Source of the DNA: Caulobacter sp. UNC279MFTsu5.1
GTDB taxonomy: Bacteria > Pseudomonadota > Alphaproteobacteria > Caulobacterales > Caulobacteraceae
Assembly: GCF_900114015.1 (NCBI RefSeq)
Contig: NZ_FORN01000005.1
Location: forward strand, 146,094 to 210,093
Direction: 5' to 3'
Length of the DNA stretch: 64,000 bases
Shown: positions 1-8,420 of the stretch, in pieces
Layout: each line of letters begins with the position of its first letter
Numbering within the stretch: position 1 is the stretch's first letter
Translations under genes and position numbers: made by a program
The notes under the pieces: generated by a model
Told to the model about the DNA's origin: nothing
The model's input: the letters and a program-made list of their open reading frames with translations, nothing else
Databases searched by the model: none

Positions 1-285
1 GACCTTGCCCAGCTCCAGGGCGTGCGGCTGGGCCAGGCGGGCGATCAGCCGCGGCTTGACGCTGGCCCAGCGCACCCGCGCCATCGACCTGGCGTGGACG
101 AGCCGCGCGCCCGTGGCCGGAGCCTTGGGCTCGACCTTCAGCTCGTACTGGACCGTGAACATCACCATCAGCCCCACGGCGAAGGCGACCAGGACTATGA
201 TGCTCAAGTCGAAGATCCTGACCGCCAGGGACCTGCGCCGGCTTCGCCGGCCGCGCGCCGCCGGCATCCTGAGAACGAAGGTCAT
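1..285 (-). CDS. Single-pass membrane protein, N-terminal fragment, third gene of a BlaI regulon
   Basis: The gene reads leftwards from an ATG at 285 and leaves the window after 95 codons, so only the N-terminus is visible. An Arg-rich stretch (residues 11-18) is followed by one hydrophobic segment at about residues 28-46, then a Pro/Lys/Arg-containing region, which suggests a protein anchored in the inner membrane with its bulk in the periplasm. It lies downstream of blaI and the M56 peptidase gene and has its own pair of BlaI-type operators (316-349), so it is probably controlled by the same repressor. A TonB-like or envelope-stress effector would fit that position, but the visible part matches no family I can name. 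Confidence 0.6.
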   Translation of the reverse strand, partial: MTFVLRMPAARGRRSRRRSLAVRIFDLSIIVLVAFAVGLMVMFTVQYELKVEPKAPATGARLVHARSMARVRWASVKPRLIARLAQPHALELGKV

Positions 286-315
286 AGTCTCGCCCCGCCT
301 GTCGCCGCGTTCGGC

Positions 316-349
316 TTACGTCTGTAGTTCTGAAAAGTTACAGATGTAA
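316..349. promoter_or_regulatory. Two BlaI/MecI-type operators
   Basis: TTACGTCTGTAG at 316-327 and the perfect palindrome TTACAGATGTAA at 338-349 both fit the TACA-NN-TGTA core bound by BlaI/MecI repressors. They lie between the stop of the M56 peptidase gene and the start of the left-edge gene, about 30 to 65 bases upstream of its ATG. Together they also form a larger inverted repeat. A third copy precedes blaI at 1679. That a BlaI protein binds here is inferred from the motif and the neighbouring blaI gene. Confidence 0.7.
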
Positions 350-395
350 TCCAAGCCGTCAAGCCGAGGGCGCAAAACGGCCGCGACCGACGTGA

Positions 396-1295
396 TCAGT
401 GATGCAGCTTGGGCAGGGTGATGCCGTCGACGGGGCTGTCGCCGACGAACCGGCCGGGCCAGGAGATCTCCTGGCTGGGCATGGGGCCGCGCGGGGTGAC
501 CGTCCAGACGCCCAGGGCGGTGACCACCGCGATCAGGGCGATCGCGGCGGCGCCGGCGGTCTGGCGGCGATAGCTGGGCTCGGGCCGGGCCAGCAGCTTG
601 ACCCGCAGCAACAGCGGATGGGCCGCGAAAAAGCAGGCCAGGGGCGAGCCGGTTCGGCGGGTGTGCGCCTCCAGCAGGGCCTCGGCGTAGGGGCGCCGCA
701 GGTTGGGGCGCAGGCTCAGCACCGAGGCGTCGCAGGCCATCTCCTGGTCCAGCCGCGCGCACAGGGCGCCCAGGTGGATCAATGGATTGCACCAGCCCAG
801 GACCTGGACGCCGGCGATGGCCAGGTTGGCGATCGGGTCGCCGCGCTTGATGTGGGCGCGCTCGTGCAGGTCGACCATCTTGCGCGCCTGCTCGTCGAAG
901 CGGGTCGAGAAGTCGGCGGGCAGCACGATGCGGGGCCAGAAGACGCCCATCACCGCCGGGCCGGCGCGGCCGGCCTCGGCCCGGGCCCGGAAGGCGCGCT
1001 CCTGCAGCACGATCACCGTGGCTAGGGCGACGCCGCCGGCCAGCCAGACGGCCATCACCAGCACGGCGCGCTCCTCGCCCATCAGCGGCGGCGGCGCGCC
1101 CGAGCCCAAGGTCTCCGACAGGCTGGGGAACACCGTGGCGATGGCCGCCACCGGCACCAGGGCCCACAGGCGATAGGCCAGGCCCGCCCCGAACAGCGTC
1201 CGCATCGGGCCGCGCAGCAGCAGCACCAGCAGCACCGCGGCGGCGGCCGCCGCCTGGGTGCGCAACAGGGTCAGGGCCAGCAGTTCAGCCATCAT
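396..1295 (-). CDS. M56 family metallopeptidase (BlaR1-like antirepressor)
   Basis: This 299-residue integral membrane zinc protease resembles the peptidase part of BlaR1/MecR1. Hydrophobic segments lie near residues 14-28, 43-57 and 78-96. The zinc motif HERAH is at residues 144-148, and Glu185 in DQEMACDAS is the likely third ligand. A last hydrophobic segment is near 245-263, and the protein ends about 35 residues later. The penicillin-binding sensor domain of classical BlaR1 is absent, so the signal sensed is unlikely to be a beta-lactam bound in the usual way. The start overlaps blaI by 11 bases, which suggests translational coupling. In this family the protease triggers cleavage of the BlaI repressor. 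Confidence 0.88.
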   Translation of the reverse strand: MMAELLALTLLRTQAAAAAAVLLVLLLRGPMRTLFGAGLAYRLWALVPVAAIATVFPSLSETLGSGAPPPLMGEERAVLVMAVWLAGGVALATVIVLQERAFRARAEAGRAGPAVMGVFWPRIVLPADFSTRFDEQARKMVDLHERAHIKRGDPIANLAIAGVQVLGWCNPLIHLGALCARLDQEMACDASVLSLRPNLRRPYAEALLEAHTRRTGSPLACFFAAHPLLLRVKLLARPEPSYRRQTAGAAAIALIAVVTALGVWTVTPRGPMPSQEISWPGRFVGDSPVDGITLPKLHH

Positions 1296-1653
1296 GTTCG
1301 AGACCCTCGATCAGAGTCTTCAGTTGCTTGATCTCGTCGGTCGACAGGGCGCGATGCTGGGCGAAGTGCGCCACCAGCGGCGTCAGCTGGCCGTCGAAAA
1401 GGCGGTTGAGCAGGCTCTGGCTCTCGGCCTGCACATAGTCGGCGCGCTGGATGAGCGGGGCGTAGCGCGCCCGGCCGTCGATGCGATCCGACCGGATCGC
1501 CTTGCGCTTCAGCAGGCGGTTGATCAGCGTCTTGACCGTCGCCTCGCCCCAGCCCTGGGCCTCGGCCACCTCGGCCATGATCTCGTCCACCGTCAACGGC
1601 TGACGCGTCCAGAGCGCATCCATGATGCGGCTTTCGGCCTGGGTGATGTTCAT
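1285..1653 (-). CDS. blaI: BlaI/MecI/CopY family transcriptional repressor
   Basis: This 122-residue protein has the usual length and layout of BlaI/MecI: an N-terminal winged helix (ITQAESRIMDALW, then LTVDEIM and TVKTLINRLLKRKAI, about residues 3-55) and a helical C-terminal dimerisation region. It is the first gene of the operon and overlaps the M56 peptidase gene. A BlaI-type palindrome at 1679-1690, 26 bases upstream of the ATG, indicates autoregulation. The symbol denotes family membership, because the regulon here contains no beta-lactamase in view. Confidence 0.9.
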   Translation of the reverse strand: MNITQAESRIMDALWTRQPLTVDEIMAEVAEAQGWGEATVKTLINRLLKRKAIRSDRIDGRARYAPLIQRADYVQAESQSLLNRLFDGQLTPLVAHFAQHRALSTDEIKQLKTLIEGLEHDG

Positions 1654-1678
1654 GGCGTTCGGTCTCCGACGCCAACGA

Positions 1679-1690
1679 TTACGCCTGTAA
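1679..1690. promoter_or_regulatory. BlaI-type operator upstream of blaI
   Basis: TTACGCCTGTAA has the TAC(A/G)-NN-TGTA core with only one half-site mismatch and lies 26 bases upstream of the blaI start. It matches the two sites at 316-349, which gives three related sites around the operon. The role as operator is inferred. Confidence 0.65.
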
Positions 1691-1786
1691 CATAGACTGT
1701 CAAGCGACGGCGATCATGAGCAAGCTTTAACGCTCCCGATGCGACGGACGATGTTATGCGAGTCCTGTCGCCACCGAGGATTTCCG

Positions 1787-2926
1787 ATGGATCGCCGCCA
1801 TTTCCTGACATTGTCTCTGGTCGGCGCGGCCGCCCCGACCATGAGCTGGGCCCAGCAGGCCGCCCAATCCGCTCCGCCGCCGTTTCCGCCCGTCGACGCC
1901 CGCAGCGTCTGGCTGGTCGGCGACAGCGCCCCGCCCGATCCAGAGCGCACCGCCCGGCGCCTGGTCGAGCTGGCCCAGCGCGGCGGCAAGCCGCGGGATT
2001 CCTACCTGGCCAACGGCGCGGTCGCCGACCTGGAGGCGCGGTTCGCCAAGCTGCTGGGCAAGGAGGACTGCGCCTTCCTGGCGACAGGAACCCTGGCCAA
2101 CCACCTGGCCGCCCGCGTCCTCGCAGGCGACGCCTCGCGGGTCATCGTTCCGCGCGAGAGCCACCTCTATCGCGACGAAAGCGACGCCACCCAGCTGCTG
2201 TCGGGTCTGAACCTCGTGCCCCTGGCCGACGGGCGCGCCGCGCCGGGTCTGGCCGAGATCAAGGCCGCCGTGGACGAGGCCGAGAACGGTCCCTATCCGT
2301 TGCGCGTCGGGGCGATCGTCCTGGAAAGTCCGGTGCGGCGGGTGAAGGGCGAGATGGTCGCCCCGGCCCTGATCCGCGAGATCGCCGCCTACGCCAGAGG
2401 CAAGAACATCAGACTGCACCTGGACGGAGCGCGTCTGCTGCTGGCCCCGCCCGGCTACGACATCGCCGGCGCGGCGGCGCTGTTCGATACGGTCTATGTC
2501 TCGCTCTACAAGTATCTGGATGCGCCGTTCGGGGCGGTGCTGGCCGGCGGCAAGGCCGACATCGCCAAGGTCCGCGACCTGCGCCACCGGTTCGGCGGCA
2601 CGATCTACCAGGGCTGGCCCTGCGCGATCCTGGCCCTGGCCGCGCTGGACGATTTCGAGGCCCGTCACCGCGCCGCCTTCGCCGCCGCCGACCAACTGTT
2701 CGCGGCGCTGAAGGCCCAGGGGCTCGCGACCCTGAAACCCGCGCCCAACGCCTCGAACATCCGCGAACTGGTCCTCGCGCCGAAGAGCGCCGACGGGTTG
2801 TTCGACCGCATGCGCCAGGCGGGCGTGCGAATGGCCAGGGCCGAGAACGGCGTGGCGCCGATCTACATCAACGACACGCTCACCCGTCGGCCGGTCGAAG
2901 AGTACGTGAAGCTGTTCGCGGGGTAG
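1787..2926 (+). CDS. Secreted threonine aldolase-like PLP enzyme
   Basis: This 379-residue member of the beta-eliminating lyase/L-threonine aldolase fold cleaves beta-hydroxy amino acids or related substrates in characterised relatives. The PLP lysine is probably Lys242 in VSLYKYLDAPFG, and Asp213 of HLDGAR should contact the cofactor ring. I chose the ATG at 1787 because it gives an N-terminus MDRRHFLTLS, a Tat-like signal (RRHFL) followed by a hydrophobic stretch and an AQQA cleavage region. This implies export of a folded cofactor-containing enzyme to the periplasm, which is unusual for a family that is normally cytoplasmic. It is transcribed away from blaI. Confidence 0.8.
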   Translation: MDRRHFLTLSLVGAAAPTMSWAQQAAQSAPPPFPPVDARSVWLVGDSAPPDPERTARRLVELAQRGGKPRDSYLANGAVADLEARFAKLLGKEDCAFLATGTLANHLAARVLAGDASRVIVPRESHLYRDESDATQLLSGLNLVPLADGRAAPGLAEIKAAVDEAENGPYPLRVGAIVLESPVRRVKGEMVAPALIREIAAYARGKNIRLHLDGARLLLAPPGYDIAGAAALFDTVYVSLYKYLDAPFGAVLAGGKADIAKVRDLRHRFGGTIYQGWPCAILALAALDDFEARHRAAFAAADQLFAALKAQGLATLKPAPNASNIRELVLAPKSADGLFDRMRQAGVRMARAENGVAPIYINDTLTRRPVEEYVKLFAG

Positions 2927-2929
2927 GCG

Positions 2930-3075
2930 GTCCATTCCCGACAGCCTTCGTCCCTCGACTTGTTCCGGGGGACTGGTCCGGCCGGCCACCGCCCTTTCGA
3001 ACCCCGGCTCGGGTTTCCCGCGCAAAACGGGTGACGGCGACGGCAGGGGATGACGGTGGAAGAGGGTCACGCCAC
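2930..3075. repeat. Probable dispersed repeat upstream of glnE
   Basis: The gap before glnE holds a GC-rich stretch with the look of a dispersed element: a CCCTCGACTTGTTCC start, then CGAACCCCGGCTCGGG and CCCGCGCAAAACGGGTGACG. It contains short inverted pieces (CCCGCGC..., CGGG...) but no second copy in this window, so the assignment rests on style rather than on a direct match. Confidence 0.3.
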
Positions 3076-3085
3076 AGTGCGCGCC

Positions 3086-5962
3086 ATGACTCGCCTGCTC
3101 GAACGCCTCACCCCCTGCGGCCCCGTGGTCGATCCCAAGGCCGCCGAGCGGGCGCACGAGGCGATCACCCGGCGGGTCGGCGAGGCCGCGCCCCTGGTCG
3201 AGGCCGCCTGGCCGGCCCTGGCGCCGATCTTCGCCGCCTCGCCCTACCTGACCGGCCTGGCGCGCCGCGACGGCAAGCGCCTGCCCGCGATCCTGGACGG
3301 TGACCCCGAGGCGCGGCTGGGCCAGATCCTGGCCGCCGCCGAGGCCGTCGCCGCCGAGCCCGACTTCGAGGCCGCCCGCCGTCTGATGCGCGAGCTGAAG
3401 GCCGACCTGCACCTGCTGACCGCCCTGTGCGACCTCGGCGGGGTCTGGGACCTGGACGCGGTGACCGCCGCCCTGACCCGCTTCGCCGACGCGACCCTGC
3501 ACGCGTCCCTGGCCCAGGCCGTGCGGCTGGAGGTGGCGCGCGGGGCCCTGACCCGCGTGGGCGAGGGCCCGGACGGCCCGGCCCCGGGCCTGTTCTGCGT
3601 CGCCATGGGCAAGCACGGGGCCTTCGAGCTCAACTATTCCAGCGACATCGACTTCTCGATCTTCTACGCGCCCGAGGCCCTGCCGGTCGCCGAGGGCGTC
3701 GAGCCGCAGGGCGTGGCGGTGCGCATCGCCAACCACCTGGGCCGGCTGCTGGCCGAGCGTACGGTCGACGGCTACGTGTTCCGCATCGATCTGCGCCTGC
3801 GTCCGGACCCGTCCTCGACCCCGCCGGCCATGCCGGTCGACGCGGCCCTCGACTACTACGAGAGCGTCGGCCAGAACTGGGAGCGGGCGGCGCACATCAA
3901 GGCGCGGATCGCGGCCGGCGACCGGGCCCGCGGCGAGGTGTTCCTGGCCGAGCTGCAGCCGTTCATCTGGCGCAAGAACCTCGACTTCGCGGCCATCGCC
4001 GACATCCACTCGATCAAGCGCCAGATCCACGCCTACAAGGTGGACGACCGGCTGACCGCCAAGGGGGCGGACCTGAAGCTGGGGCGCGGCGGCATCCGCG
4101 AGATCGAGTTCTTCGTCCAGACCCAGCAGCTGATCCTGGGCGGCCGCCATCCCGGCCTGCGCAGCCCTCGGACCCTCGACGCCCTGGCCGCCCTGTCGGA
4201 CGCGGGGCATGTCACCCCCGAGGACCGCGACTACCTGACCAGGGCCTATCGCGACCTGCGCGCCCTGGAGCACCGGGCCCAGATGATCGCCGACGACCAG
4301 ACCCACAAGCTTCCGGAGTCCGACGCCGACCGCAGGAAGGTGGCGGCCCTGTGGGGGCATGGCGCCCTGCGCAGCTTCGACGCGGTGGTCGGCCAGGTGC
4401 TCAAGGGCGTGAACCGCCGCTATGGCGCGCTGTTCAAGGGCGAGGAGGCGCTGTCCTCGCGGTTCGGCAGCCTGGTGTTCACCGGCGTCGAGGACGATCC
4501 GGAGACCCTGGCGACCCTGAAGCGCATGGGCTTTTCCCATCCCGAACGGGTGGCCGCCACCATCCGCGGCTGGCACCACGGTCATATCGCCGCCACCCGC
4601 ACCGAGAGGGGCCGCGAGCTGTTCACCCGCCTGGCCCCGCGCCTGCTGGACGCCGCCAACGCCACCGGCGCGCCGGACGACGCCTTCAACCGGTTCGGCG
4701 ACTTCTTCGCGGGGCTCAGCAGCGGCGTGCAGATCCAGTCGCTGTTCCTGGCCCAGCCGCGTTTGTTCGAGCTGATCGTCGAGGTCATGGCCTTCGCCCC
4801 GCGCCTGGCCAGCACCCTGGCCCGGCGGCCCACGGCCCTCGACGCCCTGCTCGACCCGGCCTTCTTCGGCCCCATCGAGATGCCCAGGGACGCCCCCTGG
4901 GACCCGGCCGACTTCGAGGGGGCGATGGACGCCGCGCGGCGGCTGTTCCGCGACCAGAGCTTCCGGATCGGCGTGCGGGTGATCAGCGGCACGGCCGGGG
5001 CCCGCGACGCCGGCGCCGCCTTCGCCGACCTGGCCGACCTGATCGTCGGCGGCCTGGCCCCGGCCGCCCTGGCCGAGGTCGAGCGGCTGGGCGGCGCCTT
5101 CCCGGGCCAGGTGGCGGTGGTCGCCCTGGGCAAGGCCGGCTCGCGCGAGATGACCGCCAAGTCGGACCTGGACCTGATGACGCTCTATGCGGCCGACGAT
5201 CCAGCCGCCATGTCGGCGATCAAGGGCTGGGCCGCCGACAGCTTCTACGCCCGCTTCACCCAGCGCCTGACCTCGGCCCTGTCGGCCCCGACCGGCGAAG
5301 GCACGCTGTACGAGGTGGACCTGAAGCTGCGGCCCTCGGGCACCAAGGGGCCGGTGGCGGTCAGCTTCGCGGCCTTCGAGGACTATTACGAGCGCGAGGC
5401 CGAGACCTGGGAGCTGCAGGCTCTTACCCGCGCGCGAGTGATCTGGGCCTCGTCCCCCGCCTTCCAGACCCGCGCCGAGGCGGCGATCGCCGTCGCCCTG
5501 CGCCGGGCCCGCGACCCGGGCAAGACCGCCGTCGACGTGCTGGAGATGCGCCAGCTGATGGAGGACGAGCGGCCCGGCAAGGGCGACTGGGACCTGAAGC
5601 TCGCCCCCGGCGGCCTGGTCGACATCGAATTCGCCGCCCAGTTCCTGCAGCTGGCTCACGCGGCCGGCGGCGGGCCGCTGGCGCAGAACACCGGCGAGGC
5701 CCTGGCCGCCCTGGCGCGCGCGGGGCTTGGCGACGCGGCGGCCCTGGCGGCCCTGGAGGCGGCCTGGCGGCTGGAGCAGGACCTGTCGCAGCTGCTGAAG
5801 GTGGCGCTGGAGGACGGCCACCACCCCGACACCGAGCCCAAGGCGTTCCGGGCGCTGCTGGCCCGGGCCGGAGGCGTGCGCGAGTTCCGGTCGCTGAAGA
5901 CCAAGCTGGCCAAGGCGAAGGTCGAGGCGCGAGCGGCGTTCGAGGCGGTGGTGAAGGCCTGA
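3086..5962 (+). CDS. glnE: Bifunctional glutamine synthetase adenylyltransferase/deadenylylase
   Basis: GlnE adds and removes AMP on glutamine synthetase in response to PII, linking nitrogen status to enzyme activity in the cytoplasm. The protein is about 958 residues, the usual size, and has two nucleotidyltransferase halves. The first has GKHGAFELNYSSDIDFSIFY near residue 175 and the second has GKAGSREMTAKSDLDLMTLY near residue 681, both carrying the G-x-G/S-x-x-E/M...SDxD metal-binding pattern. An in-frame ATG at 3050 would add 12 codons, but these lie in repeat-like intergenic DNA, so I prefer the ATG at 3086. It ends 51 bases from the convergent gene at 6014. Confidence 0.95.
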   Translation: MTRLLERLTPCGPVVDPKAAERAHEAITRRVGEAAPLVEAAWPALAPIFAASPYLTGLARRDGKRLPAILDGDPEARLGQILAAAEAVAAEPDFEAARRLMRELKADLHLLTALCDLGGVWDLDAVTAALTRFADATLHASLAQAVRLEVARGALTRVGEGPDGPAPGLFCVAMGKHGAFELNYSSDIDFSIFYAPEALPVAEGVEPQGVAVRIANHLGRLLAERTVDGYVFRIDLRLRPDPSSTPPAMPVDAALDYYESVGQNWERAAHIKARIAAGDRARGEVFLAELQPFIWRKNLDFAAIADIHSIKRQIHAYKVDDRLTAKGADLKLGRGGIREIEFFVQTQQLILGGRHPGLRSPRTLDALAALSDAGHVTPEDRDYLTRAYRDLRALEHRAQMIADDQTHKLPESDADRRKVAALWGHGALRSFDAVVGQVLKGVNRRYGALFKGEEALSSRFGSLVFTGVEDDPETLATLKRMGFSHPERVAATIRGWHHGHIAATRTERGRELFTRLAPRLLDAANATGAPDDAFNRFGDFFAGLSSGVQIQSLFLAQPRLFELIVEVMAFAPRLASTLARRPTALDALLDPAFFGPIEMPRDAPWDPADFEGAMDAARRLFRDQSFRIGVRVISGTAGARDAGAAFADLADLIVGGLAPAALAEVERLGGAFPGQVAVVALGKAGSREMTAKSDLDLMTLYAADDPAAMSAIKGWAADSFYARFTQRLTSALSAPTGEGTLYEVDLKLRPSGTKGPVAVSFAAFEDYYEREAETWELQALTRARVIWASSPAFQTRAEAAIAVALRRARDPGKTAVDVLEMRQLMEDERPGKGDWDLKLAPGGLVDIEFAAQFLQLAHAAGGGPLAQNTGEALAALARAGLGDAAALAALEAAWRLEQDLSQLLKVALEDGHHPDTEPKAFRALLARAGGVREFRSLKTKLAKAKVEARAAFEAVVKA

Positions 5963-6013
5963 CACCCGGAGGGGGCGCGCGTTCGTGCGACGAAGCGCGC
6001 CCCAAGCGTCCGG

Positions 6014-6385
6014 CTAGACCGTTTCCAGCTTTCGAGCGGCCGTCAGGTGCTTCACATAGGCCTCGTCGGTGGTGAAGGGGATCTCCTTCACGTCGATCAG
6101 CAGGCGCTTGTTCTGCCCGACGATCAGGATCTTGGGCAGGTAGAAGCCGCCGAACACGCCGTGGACGGCGTAGGGCGTCGTCCCCTGGCCCAGGGGACCG
6201 GTCCAACCCATCACGTCGATCGCCAGGCCGCCGACGAAATGGGGGTCGCGGACCAGCTGGATGCCGCTGGTGAAGTTGGGCGCGTGGCCCTTGACGTTGA
6301 CGCTGAAGAAGCCCGGTTCGCGCAGGCCGGTCCAGACGTAGGTCGCCTCGGCCGTGTCGAAAGGCTCAGGACCATAGAAACCCAT
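6014..6385 (-). CDS. Hypothetical 123-residue protein
   Basis: The start at 6385 (MGFYGPEPFD) gives a 123-residue protein with no signal peptide or clear membrane segment. It is rich in aromatic and glycine residues, with FYGPEPFD, VWTGLREPGFFSV, GGLAIDVMGW and GGFYLPKILIVG patches that suggest a beta-rich fold. It is transcribed away from msrP across a 250-base gap and converges with glnE. I do not recognise the family and infer no function. Confidence 0.7.
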   Translation of the reverse strand: MGFYGPEPFDTAEATYVWTGLREPGFFSVNVKGHAPNFTSGIQLVRDPHFVGGLAIDVMGWTGPLGQGTTPYAVHGVFGGFYLPKILIVGQNKRLLIDVKEIPFTTDEAYVKHLTAARKLETV

Positions 6386-6637
6386 GACGCTCTCCCTGTG
6401 TCTCGAGTGGATCGTCCGCCGGCCGGCATGGACCGACGGAGGACGACGTCGCCGACGGTCGGCGGCGCTCGAGTGCGATCTATGCGCGAAATCGATCAAA
6501 ATGCTAGTTAAAAGTGTATGGCGGCTTATCTCGCCTTTTTGGCGATCGCGCACGGCGCCGAGCGAGAACCGCCTTTGGCCTGTAACCATTGGACCGTTCA
6601 GGACGTATCTTCCAGGGTAGCCTCCCCGGAGCCCGCC

Positions 6638-7558
6638 ATGCTGATCCGCCACGCCCCCGACCTGACCGACAACGACGTCACCGACCAGGCCCTGTACCTG
6701 CGGCGGCGCGAGTTCATCGGCGGGGCGGCGGGGCTGGGGCTGCTGGCGGCGGCCGGGACGGCCGGCGCGCGAGGCCTGGCCTACAAGCCGGGCTTCTCGA
6801 CCACCGAGACGCCGACCCCGAAGAAGGACATCACCAGTTACAACAACTTCTACGAATTCGGGGTCAACAAGGACGACCCGTCCGAGAACGCCGGCGCGCT
6901 GAAGACCCGTCCCTGGACGGTCCGCGTCGACGGCGAGTGCGAAAAGCCGGCCAGTTTCGCCATCGACGACCTGATCAAGGGCCAGAAGCTGGAGGAGCGC
7001 ATCTACCGCATGCGCTGCGTCGAGGGCTGGTCGATGGTGATCCCCTGGGTGGGTTTCCCGCTCAAGGACCTGCTGGCCCAGGTCAAGCCGACCTCCAAGG
7101 CCAAGTTCGTCGCCTTCGAGACCCTGATGCGGCCGTCCGAAATGCCCGGCCAGCGCTGGGACACCCTGCGGTGGCCCTATCGCGAAGGCCTGCGCATCGA
7201 CGAGGCGGTCCACCCGCTGACGATCCTGGCCGTGGGCCTCTACGGCGACGTCCTGCCCAACCAGAACGGCGCGCCGCTGCGGCTGGTCGTGCCGTGGAAG
7301 TACGGCTTCAAGGGCGCCAAGTCGATCGTGCGGATCAGCCTGGTCGAGCGCATGCCGGCGACCGCCTGGAACCTGCTGGCCCCCCGCGAGTACGGCTTCT
7401 ATTCCAACGTCAACCCGGCCGTGGACCATCCGCGCTGGTCGCAGGCCACCGAGCGCCGGATCGGCGAATTCCGCCGTCGCGAGACCCTGCCGTTCAACGG
7501 CTACGGCCAGTATGTCGCCGACCTCTATCGCGGCATGGACCTGAAGCGGGACTTCTGA
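6638..7558 (+). CDS. msrP: Protein-methionine-sulfoxide reductase catalytic subunit MsrP
   Basis: MsrP is the periplasmic molybdopterin enzyme that repairs oxidised methionines in envelope proteins, fed by the haem membrane protein MsrQ. The 306-residue product has a Tat signal ([20 protein letters not shown], residues 21-40). The YRMRCVEGW motif supplies the cysteine that ligates molybdenum, and [10 protein letters not shown] follows. The ATG at 6638 is chosen because it places the Tat motif within the first 30 residues. Its TGA overlaps the msrQ ATG as TGATG, so the two are translationally coupled. Confidence 0.95.
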   Translation: MLIRHAPDLTDNDVTDQALYLRRREFIGGAAGLGLLAAAGTAGARGLAYKPGFSTTETPTPKKDITSYNNFYEFGVNKDDPSENAGALKTRPWTVRVDGECEKPASFAIDDLIKGQKLEERIYRMRCVEGWSMVIPWVGFPLKDLLAQVKPTSKAKFVAFETLMRPSEMPGQRWDTLRWPYREGLRIDEAVHPLTILAVGLYGDVLPNQNGAPLRLVVPWKYGFKGAKSIVRISLVERMPATAWNLLAPREYGFYSNVNPAVDHPRWSQATERRIGEFRRRETLPFNGYGQYVADLYRGMDLKRDF

Positions 7559-8289
7559 TGGCGCTGCGCGACCCCCTCAGTCGCTTCGCGCCAGCTCCCC
7601 CAAGGGGGGAGAATCTGGCTCGGCGTAGATCCTCCCCCTCTGGGGGAGGTGTCGGCAAAGCCGACGGAGGGGGCAGGCGCAAGCGCCCCTCGAAAACCCG
7701 GGACAACCTGGTCTACGCCGCCGTCTGGCTGGCCTGTTTCGCGCCGTTGGCCTGGCTGGCCTGGCGGGGGTTCAGCGGCGAGCTGGGCACCAATCCGATC
7801 GAGGCCGTGATCCGCCAGATCGGCGTCTGGGGCCTGCGCCTGCTGCTGGTCGGCCTGGCGATCACCCCGGCCGCGCGGATCCTGAAGAAGCCGCGCCTAG
7901 TCCGTTTCCGCCGCACCATCGGCCTGTTCGCCTTCAGCTATATCGGCCTGCACCTGCTGACCTATATCGGCGTCGACCTGTTCTTCGACTGGGGCCAACT
8001 GTGGAAGGACATCGTCAAGCGGCCGTTCATCACCCTGGGCATGGCCGGCTTCATACTGCTGGTCCCGCTGGCTGTGACCTCGACCAACGGCTGGGTGGTC
8101 CGCCTGGGGCGGGCCACCTGGCAGAAGCTACATTGGCTGATCTATCTGATCGTGCCGCTGGGCGTGGTCCACTACTACCTGCTGGTCAAGGCCGACCACC
8201 GGCCGCCGCTGGTCTATGCGGCGATCCTGGCGGTGCTGCTGGGCTGGCGGGTGTGGGACGCGTGGGAGCGGCGTCGCGCCAAGGCCTGA
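7558..8289 (+). CDS. msrQ: MsrQ haem-binding membrane subunit with a repeat-encoded N-terminal extension
   Basis: MsrQ passes electrons from the respiratory quinone or flavin pool to MsrP. From about residue 46 onwards the protein is normal for the family: several transmembrane helices, FRRTIGLFAFSYIGLHLLTYIG with a haem-ligand-type histidine, and WQKLHWLIYLIVPLGVVHYYLLVKAD with further histidines. The first 40 or so codons are unusual because 7570-7674 is a palindromic dispersed repeat read in frame, giving a Pro/Gly/Arg-rich cytosolic tail (APAPPRGENLARRRSSPSGG). No alternative ATG lies between the repeat and the first helix, so the extension is probably translated. The length is 243 residues. 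Confidence 0.9.
   Translation: MALRDPLSRFAPAPPRGENLARRRSSPSGGGVGKADGGGRRKRPSKTRDNLVYAAVWLACFAPLAWLAWRGFSGELGTNPIEAVIRQIGVWGLRLLLVGLAITPAARILKKPRLVRFRRTIGLFAFSYIGLHLLTYIGVDLFFDWGQLWKDIVKRPFITLGMAGFILLVPLAVTSTNGWVVRLGRATWQKLHWLIYLIVPLGVVHYYLLVKADHRPPLVYAAILAVLLGWRVWDAWERRRAKA
7570..7674. repeat. Palindromic repeat (CCCCCTC...GAGGGGG family) inside msrQ
   Basis: The segment begins GACCCCCTCAGTCGCTTCGCG, contains CTCCCCCAAGGGGGGAG and CCTCCCCCTCTGGGGGAGG, and ends GCCGACGGAGGGGGC. This is the same architecture as the intergenic copies at 28144, 30831 and 55751 in this window. It is 105 bases long, exactly 35 codons, and lies within the msrQ reading frame. The other clear copies are intergenic. 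Confidence 0.75.
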
Positions 8290-8302
8290 ACGCTCCACGG
8301 TT

Positions 8303-8405
8303 GTCATCCCGGAAGCCTCGCAGAGGCTGTCCGGGATCCAGGAGACTGGGCGAAGGCGTTGCGTTCACCTGGATCCCGGACAGCGCTGCGCGCTTCCGGG
8401 ATGAC
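8303..8405. repeat. Palindromic repeat, GTCATCCCGG family
   Basis: This roughly 100-base element has GTCATCCCGGAAGC at one end and GCTTCCGGGATGAC at the other, with internal CTGTCCGGGATCC and GGATCCCGGACAG pairs. It follows msrQ and separates it from the convergent DUF1311 gene. Related copies lie at 16881-16986 and 52991-53095. All three are intergenic. Confidence 0.85.
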
Positions 8406-8420
8406 AGCGGTGAGAGAGCG

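Noticed and set aside
1754..5965. Open frame of 1403 codons on the minus strand opposite the aldolase and glnE genes
   Set aside because: It has Gln/Gly/Arg/His-rich composition typical of the antisense of GC-rich coding DNA and covers two genes with clear protein motifs on the plus strand.
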